Assembly (NCBI GenBank): GCA_946406115.1
Contig: OX291540.1
Coordinates: forward strand, 9,296,563 to 9,360,562
Direction of reading: 5' to 3'
Origin: Apoda limacodes
Taxonomy: Eukaryota > Arthropoda > Insecta > Lepidoptera > Limacodidae
Length of the DNA stretch: 64,000 nt
Below are positions 1-10,365 of the stretch, in pieces. Below the pieces are notes generated by a model. It was not told the DNA's origin and ran no database searches. It saw only the letters and a list, made by a program, of their open reading frames with translations. The translations under genes were made by a program, and so were the position numbers. Each line of letters starts with the position of its first letter. Positions within the stretch are counted from its first letter, which is position 1.

Positions 1-300
1 GTTTATGATCAGTTTTGGATTATTTTTTTCCTATATTTGTGATGTAACATCTTGCTTCTTGCGATTTTTTTTAATTCTAAGTCAACGGGAAGTACCATAT
101 AGCAAATGATATATTTGAGTCACAATATGCGACAAAAATTAACGTATTTTGGGCATATTTTTTAATTCATTGACTTAGAAACTTGATTTTTTTATAACTT
201 TAAGGGACTGTAGACTTTAGTATTTCATATTATTTTTCAACTCAATACCTCCACGCGTTCTTGAGTAAAAGGGTATTTATTATCAGACAGACAAACATTT
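1..300 (+). repeat. GACA-type dispersed repeat, copy 1 of a head-to-tail pair
   Basis: This is an AT-rich non-coding repeat. It shares ordered landmarks with the next copy: a 'cttgcttc' block, 'caatatgcgacaaaa', 'aagggactgtaga', a 'cacgcgttcttgag' block and a terminal run of GACA units. The same landmarks recur near 16.1, 22.3 and 36.95 kb, so this is a family dispersed in the window. It appears truncated at the window edge. No coding capacity is visible. Confidence is high that it is a repeat and low on its class. Confidence 0.75.
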
Positions 301-334
301 TTTAAGCGTTGTAACAACAAATTAATAAATTTCG

Positions 335-650
335 GACTTTTTTCCATATTTGAGATGTGAGATCTTGCTTCCTCTCAAGTTTCGTGATTGCAGGACAACA
401 GAAAGTACTCGATAGGTTTTGATTTATTTGTGAATGCCAAAATATGCGACAAAATTGCCGTATTTCGGCCGTATTTTTTTATTGCGTTACTTGAGTGATT
501 TTTTTACAGCTTCAAGGGACCGTAGACCTCAGAATTTGATATTAATTTCATCTTGTTACCTTCACGCGTTTCTGAGAAAAAGATCTTTACTGACAGACAG
601 ACAGACAGACGAACATGACAACAAAGTCATCCTATAAGCCTAAAATCAGC
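335..650 (+). repeat. GACA-type dispersed repeat, copy 2
   Basis: This is the second copy of the preceding repeat in the same orientation. It has the same order of blocks: 'atcttgcttcctctc', 'aaaatatgcgacaaaattg', 'caagggaccgtagacc', 'ccttcacgcgttt', then a GACA run at 590-612, then 'aacaaagtcatcctataag'. The last block is the common 3' end of this family in moth genomes. Short open frames here are chance frames. Confidence 0.75.
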
Positions 651-1410
651 CTAGTGCGTGTCAATCGTAGAATGAAAATTATTACGGATATTTTAAAAAC
701 TTGTAAACCGTTTTTTTTCATCCCACCGTTCCGCTCAGCGCCGCTCACTCCAATGCGGTATTTGAACGTGGGCATTATATTTATTTTACATGGTTTATAA
801 ACTTATATTTACCTCCTTTTTTAACTTCATCTAAGTAATTTTCAATTTGAATTTGTCCGAAACATAGAACAACACGGCATCCTGCCGCGGCAAAGTGTTT
901 ACTTCTCGCTATATTTCAGAACGACACCCTACACTATTGTCACAGCCTAAACATTCATTTCATTCATACAGTCAGTTATCCCCTTTGACAAATCCGACAA
1001 TATCAAGAAGTCATGCCGCAACGACAAAGTGTATGACTGGCTGGGCAACACTTGACTAGCCATAATATTATGTAACGACATACTCTTAAGCTAGTGGGCA
1101 GCGATCGCTCCTGTCTCACCGCGCACCTTACCTTACGATTGTCCTGTCAAGACGACTTCGATGACCGATTGAATGTATTATTCTTTAGGTTGTGCTATGA
1201 GATGGACGAGAAAAGAAATTCATCCCCACTTTACGTGTAGGAAAGGTTCCCTGTAATTATAATTTTTTTTTTGCTGAGCTACACAGCGGACTGAAAGACA
1301 GACAGACTGACATGGCGAAACTATAAGAGTTCCTTGTAGTCAACGTAACCTTAAAGGAGTAAACCCAGATATTTATTTTGCTGTTGACCAAACTTTTCTT
1401 AACGTTCTAG
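651..1410. other. No gene recognised; probable intron upstream of the first Gfrl-like exon
   Basis: AT-rich sequence with stops in all frames. A short GACA run with 'actataagagttcc' near 1285-1340 is a small relic of the repeat family seen at 1-650. The stretch ends in a pyrimidine-rich acceptor, 'ttttcttaacgttctag', before the exon at 1411. The upstream exons of the gene are not in the window. Confidence 0.5.
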
Positions 1411-1616
1411 AGTCCGCCTAGAGAACTACGAGCAGTGGTGCGCAGTGGACGCTGTGACTCAGGGATGTGCTGGCTCGCCTGCTGCATGCCGATCAGCAGT
1501 GCTAGCTGTGCTTGGTACACAGCTTCGTGCAGCTTGCATCTGCCGCGGTACGGACTTCGCACAACTATACGAGTGCCTGGGCTGGCAAAGACTACTATGG
1601 CTGAATCCTTGTGTTG
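1411..1616 (+). CDS. Gfrl: Gfrl-like exon: GFR/GAS1 cysteine-rich module
   Basis: The acceptor is 'ttaacgttctag' and the donor is 'g|gtaagc'. One base completes a codon begun in the missing upstream exon. About eight cysteines sit in a helical, Ala/Leu-rich context (QWC, QGC, AAC, AACIC, YEC, NPC). This is the spacing style of GDNF-receptor/GAS1 domains. The exon ends in phase 1. Confidence 0.8.
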
Positions 1617-4600
1617 GTAAGCTATTTCCTATTTAGTAACGTAGTAATAGGCACAGGCGCGGTCCGTAGAAATCGTGTTTGTGTAGGATATGTTTTAATG
1701 TAATTGAATTTGCTCGACTCGTTTTAACTATGATTAATGACGTGATTATAAGTGTCTATCGTTTGTTGGTAAAAATGGGAGTAACTGTTTGGTAGTTCTG
1801 CATAAGTGTAACTTGCTCTTAGGCCTTTTTTAAATTAATATCTTGTGATTTTCAGTGGAATCTCAAAGCGACTATCACATCAAGACTTACGGCTCATTGC
1901 TTACTACTACTCCACTTGATAGTGGCATCAGATACATTACTGTTGCTCCGGAGAATACAATCTACCACCGCACAACCTCACGTCACCACAAACATACTAC
2001 TCAACGTGGAAAATCACAAATAAATCCGCCTCATGTAAGTAGCCTTCGATCAGTAGCAAGCAGTGCTCATTCTAATATATATTGTACTCTAGTTATTTCT
2101 AGGGACTACAGTATGGGGTTCATTTAAAAGGTGTAATTAGATCTCAAAACGTAGGCAAGGCGCGAGAGATATCCCTGGTGTTACAACCGTAAACTTTTGT
2201 GCCAGTCTTTGAATTTAATCGAAGTGCAACGTAGAGATTATTAGGTGAGTGACAATAAGTGGCATTCTATAGCTTTGGGGGACACGTGTTGTTGTATGAT
2301 AGCAGTCGTTTAAGACATATTAAAGACAATCGGGTGGCTGCTAATCAACTACTTCTGCGTGCCTTCATGCCTTTTTAATTCTGTTTGTGAAATTTCCACA
2401 ATGTTGAGATGAGATAATGGGACAAAAGAAATTGTTTTGTTATCTGTATATCTTATCTTCCTTCTAGAAAATCCGTGAAGACTTAAGCCCGATCACAACA
2501 ATGTCAGAGCAAACAATTGGCCCGAACGAAGGGGCACAAATATCCGAGCCATTTGTAGAGACGACCACAAAATCAACGACTACGGTCGCTATTACTACGT
2601 TAACGACTACTACTTCCACTACTACTACCACGACTCCAAAGCCTACCACAACCCTGGAGCCGACAAAGTACTGTATTGTCAAAAAACCAGACGGTGAAGA
2701 TGAGGCACAGTATATCAAAATGGGTGAGACTAGACGAGTGAGTATTCTTTGCATTTAAATTAAAAAGCGGTTAAAAAAATATTACATAAAACATTAAAAA
2801 ACCACGCTTATAAAAAATGAGCTAATGAATGATGAGAAAAAGTGCCCAAGGTTTTTTGCTCCGTGACGTATAGGGGCTTTATTTACATTTTAGTATTGAT
2901 TATAGTATTGTCCCCGAGTTCTGATCTTCCCTGAAAATATGAGTGTTCTAGCTAGTCGGGAAGTGATCGAAACAACGATTGCAAGATTTGACCCAAACCG
3001 GTAAAACCAATTTAAGCGTTGTAAAAATAGTTTTATCTTCGCTTGTTGCATTTTGCAGCTGTTCAATGATAATATTTATTGTTTCCATAACCATGCTATT
3101 GGTTTGCTGGAGCAGTAAGACAAGAACTTACCTATTCTATGAAAGTAGCTGACTAACATATATATTTCCAGTTGTACCGTTCAGCTGAGCTGGCAGAATG
3201 TACAGACCTATGCATATGCGAGCCTTCACTTCAAGTGTCTTGCAACGTAGCATGTGTACCTCGTGCTCCATGCTCTTCCCGACTGGCCCACTATTCGCAC
3301 GCCGCTCCAGCTTACCAGGCCTATAGGGGCAGGTGCTACTGTTACTCAGGATCTTTCATCTGTATGAGACCCAATCCAGGTATTGATATAGGAAATAATA
3401 ATAATAAATAGTAAATATTTTCGGACATTACACACAGCGCTATCTGGCCCCTAAGTAAGCTGAGCTTGTGTTATGGTGACCAGACAACGGATACAAATAC
3501 ATTTATATTTTTTTTGTAAATGCATACATATCATACATACACACACACACTCAAGACAAACACAGGAATGTTTGTCCAGTGCAGGAATCGAACCAACACC
3601 CTCAGCACAGCAGCCGGCCACTCTAGCAATTAGGCTGCGAGGAAAATTAAAGTAACTGCTTTACTAAAAGTTTTTGGCCATAACATCCACATAGTCAAAA
3701 AGATTACAAACTTAATTACATAATGTTGAGAAGGTACTTCTTAAACAAATTATAAGATCTCAAATATTATATGAAAATTATATTAAATGAAAAAAAATAT
3801 AAGACCTAATGTCGATTACCGAACTTTGGCTCTTGAAATACATAGTTTCACTAAACAATTTGTGCAACTTACCATTAACAGAGCAGGAATATGGTATGAA
3901 AATCCATTTCAACGTGATTTTTCTGGTGTATTCCCGAAGTGGACGACCATGCTGCTTATACGAAACGAGCGGGTCTATTGGTTAGGTATAGAAAATAACC
4001 AACCGTTAATAGCTAGCGGAATGGATGATTACCAACAGTGTTTGGCTAGCGGAATTGAAAAGAAACCAATTTCACTTCTATAATAATTTAACAGAAAACA
4101 CAGAATAAACTTCCAATTTTAATTTCATTGTAAATTTTTTCAGGAGATTACAAGCTCCCTGAGGGAGTATACCTCTTGCTTGGATTTAGTGCAGTAGACG
4201 AAGCCCTCTTGAGACCTAACACCGGCCTTGGCGCTGAAGATGCTGTAAGGTTACTACAACAATATATGGGCTCTGTAAATCCGCAAGGAGTAAGTTGCAA
4301 AGTACTTTACGTTAAGTAGCTTTTTTGATGTCCTAATTTGTTAGTCTTCTACTGCTTTACTCATATCTCTGACTTCTCTTAGGAAATCAATAACGTAGTG
4401 TAATATACCTACTTCGATCAAGTAAGATTATATTGCTTGCGTGGTAAATATATGTGCTTGGAGTAAAACACATTCGGTGGTTATACGTATATGAGTTCCT
4501 TCAAATGTTTATGTGAATCCAATGTGTTCACAACGTGTTTCTTTTCCGTTTACAGACAAATTGCACGTTGACCCTGTTTAACATCAGCAACGAGAACGTG

Positions 4601-5739
4601 ATCATTTCAGCCAGCGTACCTCCACGGGAACAGGAGCGTCTCCGGGAAATGGGGGAGCCACTTCTCGATAGGGAAAAGGTAATTTCATACTTATTCTCGC
4701 ATTAGTATAGTTAGAGTTTCAGTTTGAGCTAGTAAACTGTTTGCGTAAAGTGTCGTGTTATATTTCCCAACTTATATTTTGTATTTAGGGTTTAAAAAAA
4801 TCTTAGGATTTCATTTCAACTACTGGGTGGTAACAGTTTATTTAACAAATATAACATAAATAAAAACTCGATATTTTTCCGCAGTCGCAAAAAATCAATA
4901 ATTTTACTAATGTTTTAAAATATGATGTCTATGTGCTAAACTTATGACCAATAGTAACCTGAGTTTTATATTATTTACAGGAGGAGTGTATTGATGCCCT
5001 GAAAGCTATCAAAACTCGAATAAACTCCCAACATGAAGATATCTCCTCACACCTTCTGCTTTCCATCTTCAAGATTGCTGAAGTAGATGTTGTGTACCCA
5101 GTTCCTCTGAGTTCAGCCATTAACTCCCATATGCCAGAACAATTTTTCTACACCCTTATAATATTTACTACCCTTCTCTATAATTTTGAATACCCCACTT
5201 ATATCCTACTTGGTATCACATTTTTGAAAAAAATCGTCCACTCTTCGAATTTATTCGATTCTAAAGTTAGTAGCGCAGATAACTTTGAAATGAATAAAGT
5301 TTTCTTAGAAATTAATCCTTTCATCGAAAATGATAAATATATAAATTCTAAAATTATAGGAAATTATAAAGAATTTATTGACTGTGGTGGTGTAATTGAT
5401 ATAAATTTTACTGATACTCCGCACGGTGCACTCGCTTTATATTATACACAATGCATATACATCACAAATAAAAATATTAATGATATACACATAAATATAT
5501 TTAAGGGAACGAAACATATCAAAAACGCTGTGGATATTAAATTATTCAACAGTACTATTAATAATCATGTTGCTGATGTAATGATACTTAAATATTTTTC
5601 TAGAGATGTGTTTTTCGAAATTGGATGTACTATTGATTCTGAAAAGCTTTTTTATAATATTAATTTTGAAATAATCGCGTCCTGTTCTTATGAGATTGAA
5701 AAATCCGTTAGTTTAGGACTGACTTTAGTAGTAGAATGA
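1411..5739 (+). CDS. Gfrl: GDNF-receptor-alpha-like protein (Gfrl-type), 3' part of the gene, seven exons
   Basis: This is a cell-surface receptor-like protein related to the GDNF family receptors alpha and GAS1. The coding exons read 1411-1616, 1856-2034, 2468-2737, 3172-3379, 4144-4289, 4556-4678 and 4981-5739. Every intron has GT..AG ends and the phases match at each junction (1,0,0,1,0,0). The first exon carries a cysteine-rich GFR/GAS1-like module ('CICRGTDFAQLYECLGW'). Exon 3 holds a Thr-rich linker. Exon 4 has a second Cys-rich block ('RGRCYCYSGSFICMRP'). Exons 5 and 6 contain 'LLLGFSAVDEALLRPNTGLG' and 'CTLTLFN', which I recall from insect Gfrl. The signal peptide and N-terminal GFR modules lie 5' of the window. 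Drosophila Gfrl is a large receptor of unsettled ligand; the function here is inferred. The last exon runs about 210 codons beyond the familiar part (see its own entry). Confidence 0.8.
1856..2034 (+). CDS. Gfrl: Gfrl-like exon: polar linker
   Basis: The acceptor is 'gattttcag' and the donor is 'cat|gtaagt'. It opens by completing the valine codon split from the previous exon. It encodes a Ser/Thr/His-rich, low-complexity linker ('SRHHKHTTQRGKSQ') that links the Cys-rich modules. No domain is recognisable. Confidence 0.7.
2468..2737 (+). CDS. Gfrl: Gfrl-like exon: Thr-rich linker
   Basis: The acceptor is 'tcttccttctag' and the donor is 'cga|gtgagt'; both ends are phase 0 (90 codons). The middle is a threonine run built on ACT/ACA codons, probably an O-glycosylated stalk. 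It is followed by 'KYCIVKKPDGEDEAQYIKMG', which leads into the next Cys-rich block. The open frame on the opposite strand is a shadow of the ACN repeat. Confidence 0.75.
3172..3379 (+). CDS. Gfrl: Gfrl-like exon: second cysteine-rich block
   Basis: The acceptor is 'atatttccag' and the donor is 'g|gtattg' (phase 1). It encodes a dense Cys pattern (CTDLCIC, SCNVAC, PC, CYC, C), with the conserved-looking 'AHYSHAAPAYQAYRGRCYCY'. This is the part most diagnostic of the insect Gfrl family from memory. Its GC content is higher than the flanking introns. Confidence 0.8.
3423..3645 (-). repeat. tRNA-headed SINE inside a Gfrl intron
   Basis: On the minus strand the head (about 3641-3580) reads as a tRNA-like segment with a B box, 'GGTTCGATTCC'. 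The body ends in 'CCAGATAGCGCTGTGTGTAA'. A second copy with the same body and tRNA-like head lies at 53530-53750. It sits in the intron between the exons at 3172 and 4144. Confidence 0.7.
3787..4083 (+). other. Unrecognised 98-residue intronic open frame
   Basis: An ATG-started frame of 98 codons lies inside the intron just before exon 4144-4289. It has balanced composition, with 'WYENPFQRDFSGVFPKW' and 'ERVYWLGIENNQPLIASG', and ends 60 bases before the next acceptor. I recognise no family. It could be a transposon relic, an alternative terminal exon or chance. No acceptor with strong pyrimidine content is obvious upstream. Confidence 0.25.
4144..4289 (+). CDS. Gfrl: Gfrl-like exon 5 of the window
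   Basis: The acceptor is 'aaattttttcag' and the donor is 'gga|gtaagt'. The leading two bases complete the glycine codon split from the previous exon, giving 'GDYKLPEGVYLLLGFSAVDE'. This is a typical Gfrl C-terminal stretch. The exon ends in phase 0. Confidence 0.8.
4556..4678 (+). CDS. Gfrl: Gfrl-like exon 6 of the window
   Basis: The acceptor is 'ttccgtttacag' and the donor is 'aag|gtaatt'; 41 codons, phase 0 at both ends. It encodes 'TNCTLTLFNISNENVIISAS' followed by a charged helix-like segment ending in 'LLDREK'. One potential N-glycosylation site (NIS) is visible. Confidence 0.8.
4981..5739 (+). CDS. Gfrl: Gfrl-like terminal exon with long AT-rich C-terminal extension
   Basis: The acceptor is 'atattatttacag' and the frame is open for 252 codons to the stop at 5737-5739. 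The first 45 or so codons match the expected end of the conserved region ('EECIDALKAIKTRINSQHED', then 'LLLSIFKIAEVDV'). After about 5125 a hydrophobic segment of roughly 30 residues follows ('FFYTLIIFTTLLYNF', 'YILLGITFL'). It could be a membrane helix or a GPI signal. About 160 further AT-rich, Asn/Ile/Lys-rich residues come after it. An alternative is that a donor near 5115 is used and the rest is not coding. However, 200 codons without a stop in AT-rich DNA favours coding. Confidence 0.65.
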   Translation, partial: EECIDALKAIKTRINSQHEDISSHLLLSIFKIAEVDVVYPVPLSSAINSHMPEQFFYTLIIFTTLLYNFEYPTYILLGITFLKKIVHSSNLFDSKVSSADNFEMNKVFLEINPFIENDKYINSKIIGNYKEFIDCGGVIDINFTDTPHGALALYYTQCIYITNKNINDIHINIFKGTKHIKNAVDIKLFNSTINNHVADVMILKYFSRDVFFEIGCTIDSEKLFYNINFEIIASCSYEIEKSVSLGLTLVVE

Positions 5740-6689
5740 AGACTGAGATGTACTAAGCATATCATAGAGTGTATTCGTTTTGTTTTCAACTTAGAACTGG
5801 TGCTTTTAGGTCGGTCTTTGAGGCTAAGTTTTGTATATAAGCCTTTTACACTGTTGTTTAAATTCTTTAGAAATATCTTGTTACAGACGTGAATCATTTA
5901 AATATAAAACTAAACATATCACGTAGACCTTAAAGTTTAAATTATTAAAAAACTTTACGCTCTGTAACAAGTTAATAATAAGCGTAAAAAGATTTTTTTA
6001 AAGTGTTATGGATGAAATCTGTTGTAGTGGTATTTACGCGCCTTTTCGTTAGATAACTGTATAAGTAGTGGGTATTTCTAAATGTATTAAATGTTAAAGC
6101 ACATTTGGAAAGACAGTATTGGACAACATATATTCTAAACAAAAATAATGATCTATATATATTTATTAAACAGCACTATATTCTCAAAGTTTGTAAGTAA
6201 AATACTATTACGTACGGAAAGTCGTGGCAAAACTGTATGGATTCTTTTACTAGGCTATATAACCTTATATTAAAATATTGTCACGTAAATGTATGATTTA
6301 TTTTTAAAAGATAAAAATTTTCCTGAGCTTATCTTTGTAACAGATCAAATTTAGTCAATTTAAAACTAAATAATAAATTTAATGAACAAAATGGCATAAG
6401 AAGAGATGATTACAATAATTTTATTAGTTTATTGATGATGATTTAAATTATATGGTGCAATGAGCGCCGAGCGGTTAAACGCAAAAAGTATAGCACTAAG
6501 AACGCTTCACTCTAGCAAATTTAAAACCGGATTAAGCCGCATATTGCACCTGGCGCCACTATTAGATATTTATTTCCTCTTCGTACAAAGCACATTACGA
6601 AAATGTACTACTACATGAATATTGTAACATTAGCGATAAAAAACTAGTGTAGTGTTGTTCCTGAAACTGATGCATTAAACTATAATGAC
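5740..6689. other. 3' flank of the Gfrl-like gene; no gene recognised
   Basis: AT-rich sequence, probably the 3' UTR followed by intergenic DNA. AATAAA-like hexamers occur near 6370. There is a short GC-richer patch at 6455-6560 ('gagcgccgagcggtt' ... 'cacctggcgcc'). No coding frame stands out. Confidence 0.4.
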
Positions 6690-7470
6690 CACTTTTAGCT
6701 AGTGGAAAACCGCGGGCTTGCGTCGAAAATCGAGACCACTCTATCCAAGGTCAATTAAGTTTTGTCCCGATCCGACCCAACGAAGACAAGTATGAGCGTT
6801 TACCCCGGACCCCATTTTCTATGGATCTACAGTTCCTGAGAACACTTCTTAACATTCCAAGAGCATTGTTATCCTTGGAGATCATTTAGAAGACAAGGTG
6901 AAGCTAGCGTTCAAAAAACTTGGAGTACTCAACAGAGCGTTGCAGTACCTTACTTCGGGTCAAAGATTGTTGCTTTATATGCCGTAGGCCCGGTCCCACT
7001 TGGAGTACTACTGACTGAAATCTTTGGGCCGGTGGGCACCTAGATACCCAGGTATAGTTTGGCCCTTTTGACTCGGTTCAACAACGAGCTGACAGAATTG
7101 TTGATATCAAACTCAGAAACCGTTCCTTAAATCTGTGGATAAAGCTTGCCTAGCTGTGTGTGATCTACCGCTTGCATAATTGCTGTGTTCTAAGATTGCC
7201 TCAAATGATGCCAACGGCTTCTTTCTAACATCGCACTGCTCACCATCGGCAGTGAATTCATCCATACACCGTTGAACCTAAATGTTCACCTACAGTGCAA
7301 GTTGAGAAGAACTTTCTACCGCAAATGCTTAAGATGTGGTATTAGCTTCCCGCCAATGTTTACTCTATATACAATGTGGAGTTCTTCAAGAAAGAAGTGA
7401 TTAGATTTTTAAAGTGTCTGCATGGCTTCGTATTAGGCAGACCGCAAGCTTGGTTTCCCCTTTTTAATAT
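6690..7470 (+). mobile_element. Degenerate 3' fragment of the dominant CR1/jockey-like LINE
   Basis: This copy aligns by eye with 26200-27050: 'cgagaccactctatccaagg', 'gtgaagctagcg', 'cttggagtactcaacagagcg', 'cttttgactcggttcaac' and 'cttcaagaaagaagtgattag'. It covers the end of the reverse transcriptase and the C-terminal region. It is full of stops and indels, and older than the 25-27 kb copy. Confidence 0.8.
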
Positions 7471-9046
7471 ACGTCTTTTAGAAACAACACAAAGTGTTCT
7501 GAATGCAGCTTGTTACCAGCGTTAAATCTTTATGTACATTTTTGAAATATGCATTGTACGAAAAGGAAACAAATAAATAGTTAATAATATCCAAGGTAAA
7601 ACATTCCAGGTATTTTTCAGTGTGTTCCAGAACATACTTTTTAGAACCGCTTGCTTCTGATGGTTTCTAACAACCTTGGTTAAGGTGATGCGATAAATAA
7701 AATTAGAGATGTAAAACATTAAAGATGATAATAAGAAAAGTTCGTAGGGTACAGACGGAGAGAAAAATGTAATAAATATATATATTGTCCAGCGCTGTAT
7801 TAAGGGGTACATAATTATAGCTAGGCAACACTTTAGTAAATGTGTTTCTGAAGCATTACACTGTTTAGAGAATGTAATGTAAAATGGTAATGAAAGAAGC
7901 TTTTATTTGAAGTAGACATAGATTACTTGTGTTCTGAAAAGTTTTAAATAAATAGAGATGTCATTTGATAAAATTAATTTTAATATGTGTTAGATACTTG
8001 TTGTACAAAGTAAGTAAAGCTTATGCACTCTTAAAATTAAGTATTCCTTAAAATTATTCACGCATTATTTAGGTGTCATGGGATCTTTATTTTTTGGTAT
8101 GTAAACATCGAAAAAAACTAAAGATTAGATAAAATTATTCGTAGTCGTAACAAAAGAGATATTATTTTTACTATCATTTCATCACAAACTGTATGTACGG
8201 TCAGTTAATGTTTTGAAAATAAAATTAAAAAGAAATGAAATAATTAAAAAAGTATTTAGAGTTGCTTTAAACAAAATATGACTATCCTGTATATGAAAAT
8301 ATATTATTACCTCTCAAGCTTAATGCAAAATTCATAAGACGTAATTAATGCACGGGCACGCCTATGAAGACTGCTTTAAAATTATATATGTATATGTGCT
8401 TTATAACAAAAATAACAAATTAAAAATATACATTAACAAAGTAATAAAAATGAATTATGTACATGTAATGTATAGGTAAACACACAGTTAGAATTCCAAA
8501 CTTTTTAATAAAGTTGTTGAATCTGAGATGAAGGCCACAGAGTACATTGTTTACTAAAAGAAAATGTTGGCTACTGAACTTAAATCTAAGAAACGAAACT
8601 CACAATATATTTATTTCCTATATTATTTTTACTTATACTATTGATGTGGTACTATTGAAGCACTTTGCCAGCCTGATATCAGTTCCATATAAGTAGGTAA
8701 TTGTTTATATGAACTAAGAGGGAAATCTACAAAATGTGAAAAATGTATTCATTCGTAAAGATATAATAGAATCATTTTGGCATATTTTTTGATGCCATCA
8801 ATTTTATTTTGATCTTCATATATCTTATGACTTATTTAAAAAAAAATACCACAAAAATGGTGACACTTTAGGATATTATAAATTGGGGTTCATAGGTAAT
8901 ATTTATTGCATATTACTTGTACTTAAAATAAGCTTTCTAGGCACCTCTGCTAATTTTATACATATTGATTGACATTAGATAATATTAGATACCAAAGAAA
9001 TCTGCATTTGATTTTAAATTAATACAACGCTGGCTGCTCGAAATAT
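7471..9046. other. AT-rich intergenic DNA; no gene recognised
   Basis: Strongly AT-rich with stops in all frames. I see no domain, RNA gene or repeat family in it beyond homopolymer and short AT runs. The 96-codon minus-strand frame at 7522-7812 has no recognisable features and is taken as chance. Confidence 0.4.
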
Positions 9047-9311
9047 TTAAGGGTAAACGGTTTCATAAGATTTCTGATAAGCCATTATTTGTTTTATATA
9101 TTTTTGGAGTTACTCCATTATTCAGAAATTCTGACACCTTTGCTTATGAATGGCTTATTTTTGATAAGTTTTCTCGTGAAACCAAAGACGGCGAGCTCCT
9201 AAATTTTCTTTCTTTTTTTTTAAATCAAAATGTAAAGTAAAACTTAGGGAACTTCAAACGTTATGGCAAAATTTATTCTGTTTGAAAAAAGTCTGTGGCG
9301 TTTACCCTTAA
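9047..9311. mobile_element. piggyBac-like MITE flanked by TTAA
   Basis: TTAA at 9047-9050 is followed by 'GGGTAAACGG'. The other end is 'CGTTTACCC' followed by TTAA at 9308-9311. Inside is a longer inverted repeat: 'ggtttcataag ... gataagccattatt' against 'aatggcttatt ... cgtgaaacc'. It is 265 bp with no coding capacity. TTAA target duplications plus GGG/CCC ends are a piggyBac signature. A degenerate relative with the same internal blocks lies at 46320-46686. Confidence 0.65.
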
Positions 9312-9944
9312 CGACTAAAAATCTCACACCATGTGATACCTACTTACGTGGTACTGACTAAACTATACTATAATAATAATACCTTTTGAATAAAAAAAAC
9401 GAATTTTATAAGTATAACTGAATAACAATATACACGATATATCTTTCCTTAAAGATCGAGATTGTTAAACGTATAAATAGGTATAAAAAATTAAATAAAA
9501 AAATCTTTATCATTATTAGAAGAAAAACACACTTTTCGAACAATATAGTACCTTTATTTTCTTCTTATATGTATAAATGCTTTTCTTTTCTGACTATGAC
9601 ACTGTCCCAAGTGCTATAAATATTGACGATACATATCATTAAAGCTCAATTTTTATATATACTATATTTATAGAATTAGAGATGTTGCGATGCAAAAATT
9701 GTGTATTTTTATGTAGCTTAGAATTAGGGAAATATAATAAACTTATTAGGAAAAAAAAATAGGAAAACTTTCCAAAAACTAAATGTTATCCTCACTTGAA
9801 GTATTTTTAGTTAGTACATTTATTTATTAACGTTTAAGTAGGGAATTGTAAGAAAATATATTACTAAGCAAATAAATTCCGCAAAAAAAATTATTGTCAT
9901 TTATTATACCTGTTTTTATCACAACCATAAAATCGGGTACCTAT
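9312..9944. other. AT-rich intergenic DNA; no gene recognised
   Basis: Very AT-rich, with several short poly-A runs. No frames, repeats or RNA features can be supported here. Confidence 0.4.
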
Positions 9945-10365
9945 TTTGTGAAACGAATCAAAAGAGCCAAGCTGGTATCTGGGTGCACCCACCCAGAGAT
10001 GGCAGCAATACTCCATATGGGGACGGACTTGCGACTTTTAAAGCAACAAACTTTGCCCTGAGGTGAAATATGATGAGGTGAGATGACGAGGTGAGATAAA
10101 ATACTGCTTTTGCTCTGTTGAGTACTCCAAGTTGTTTGGACGCCAGCTTCAGCTTCAACATCTCGAAACTGAACATCGCTGGAGATGTCAACACCAAGGA
10201 TCGCAATGCTCTTGGAGATGGTGAGGGGAGTATTCTGGAATTGTGGGTCCTCAAGACTTGTGTCTTCGTAAGCTTGAATCGGACCAAGTTTTCCCGTCCC
10301 TAGCCTTGACCTTGGACATAGTTGTCTCGATTTTAGACATAAGTTATCCTTGCTTTCCTCCACAC
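9945..10365 (-). mobile_element. Minus-strand fragment of the dominant CR1/jockey-like LINE
   Basis: The reverse complement matches the 25-27 kb LINE from about 26185 to 26590: the 'cgagacaactatgtccaagg' block, 'ctccccnaaga'-type connector, 'gttcagtttcgaga', 'cttggagtactcaacagagc', and ends at 'gggtgcacccagataccagc'. Frames such as 9941-10363 are remnants broken by indels. It covers the C-terminal part of the polymerase and lacks the 3' tail. Confidence 0.8.

Noticed and set aside
2464..2754. Minus-strand 96-codon frame rich in Val
   Set aside because: It is the reverse face of the Thr-rich ACN repeat in the Gfrl-like exon, with no independent evidence.
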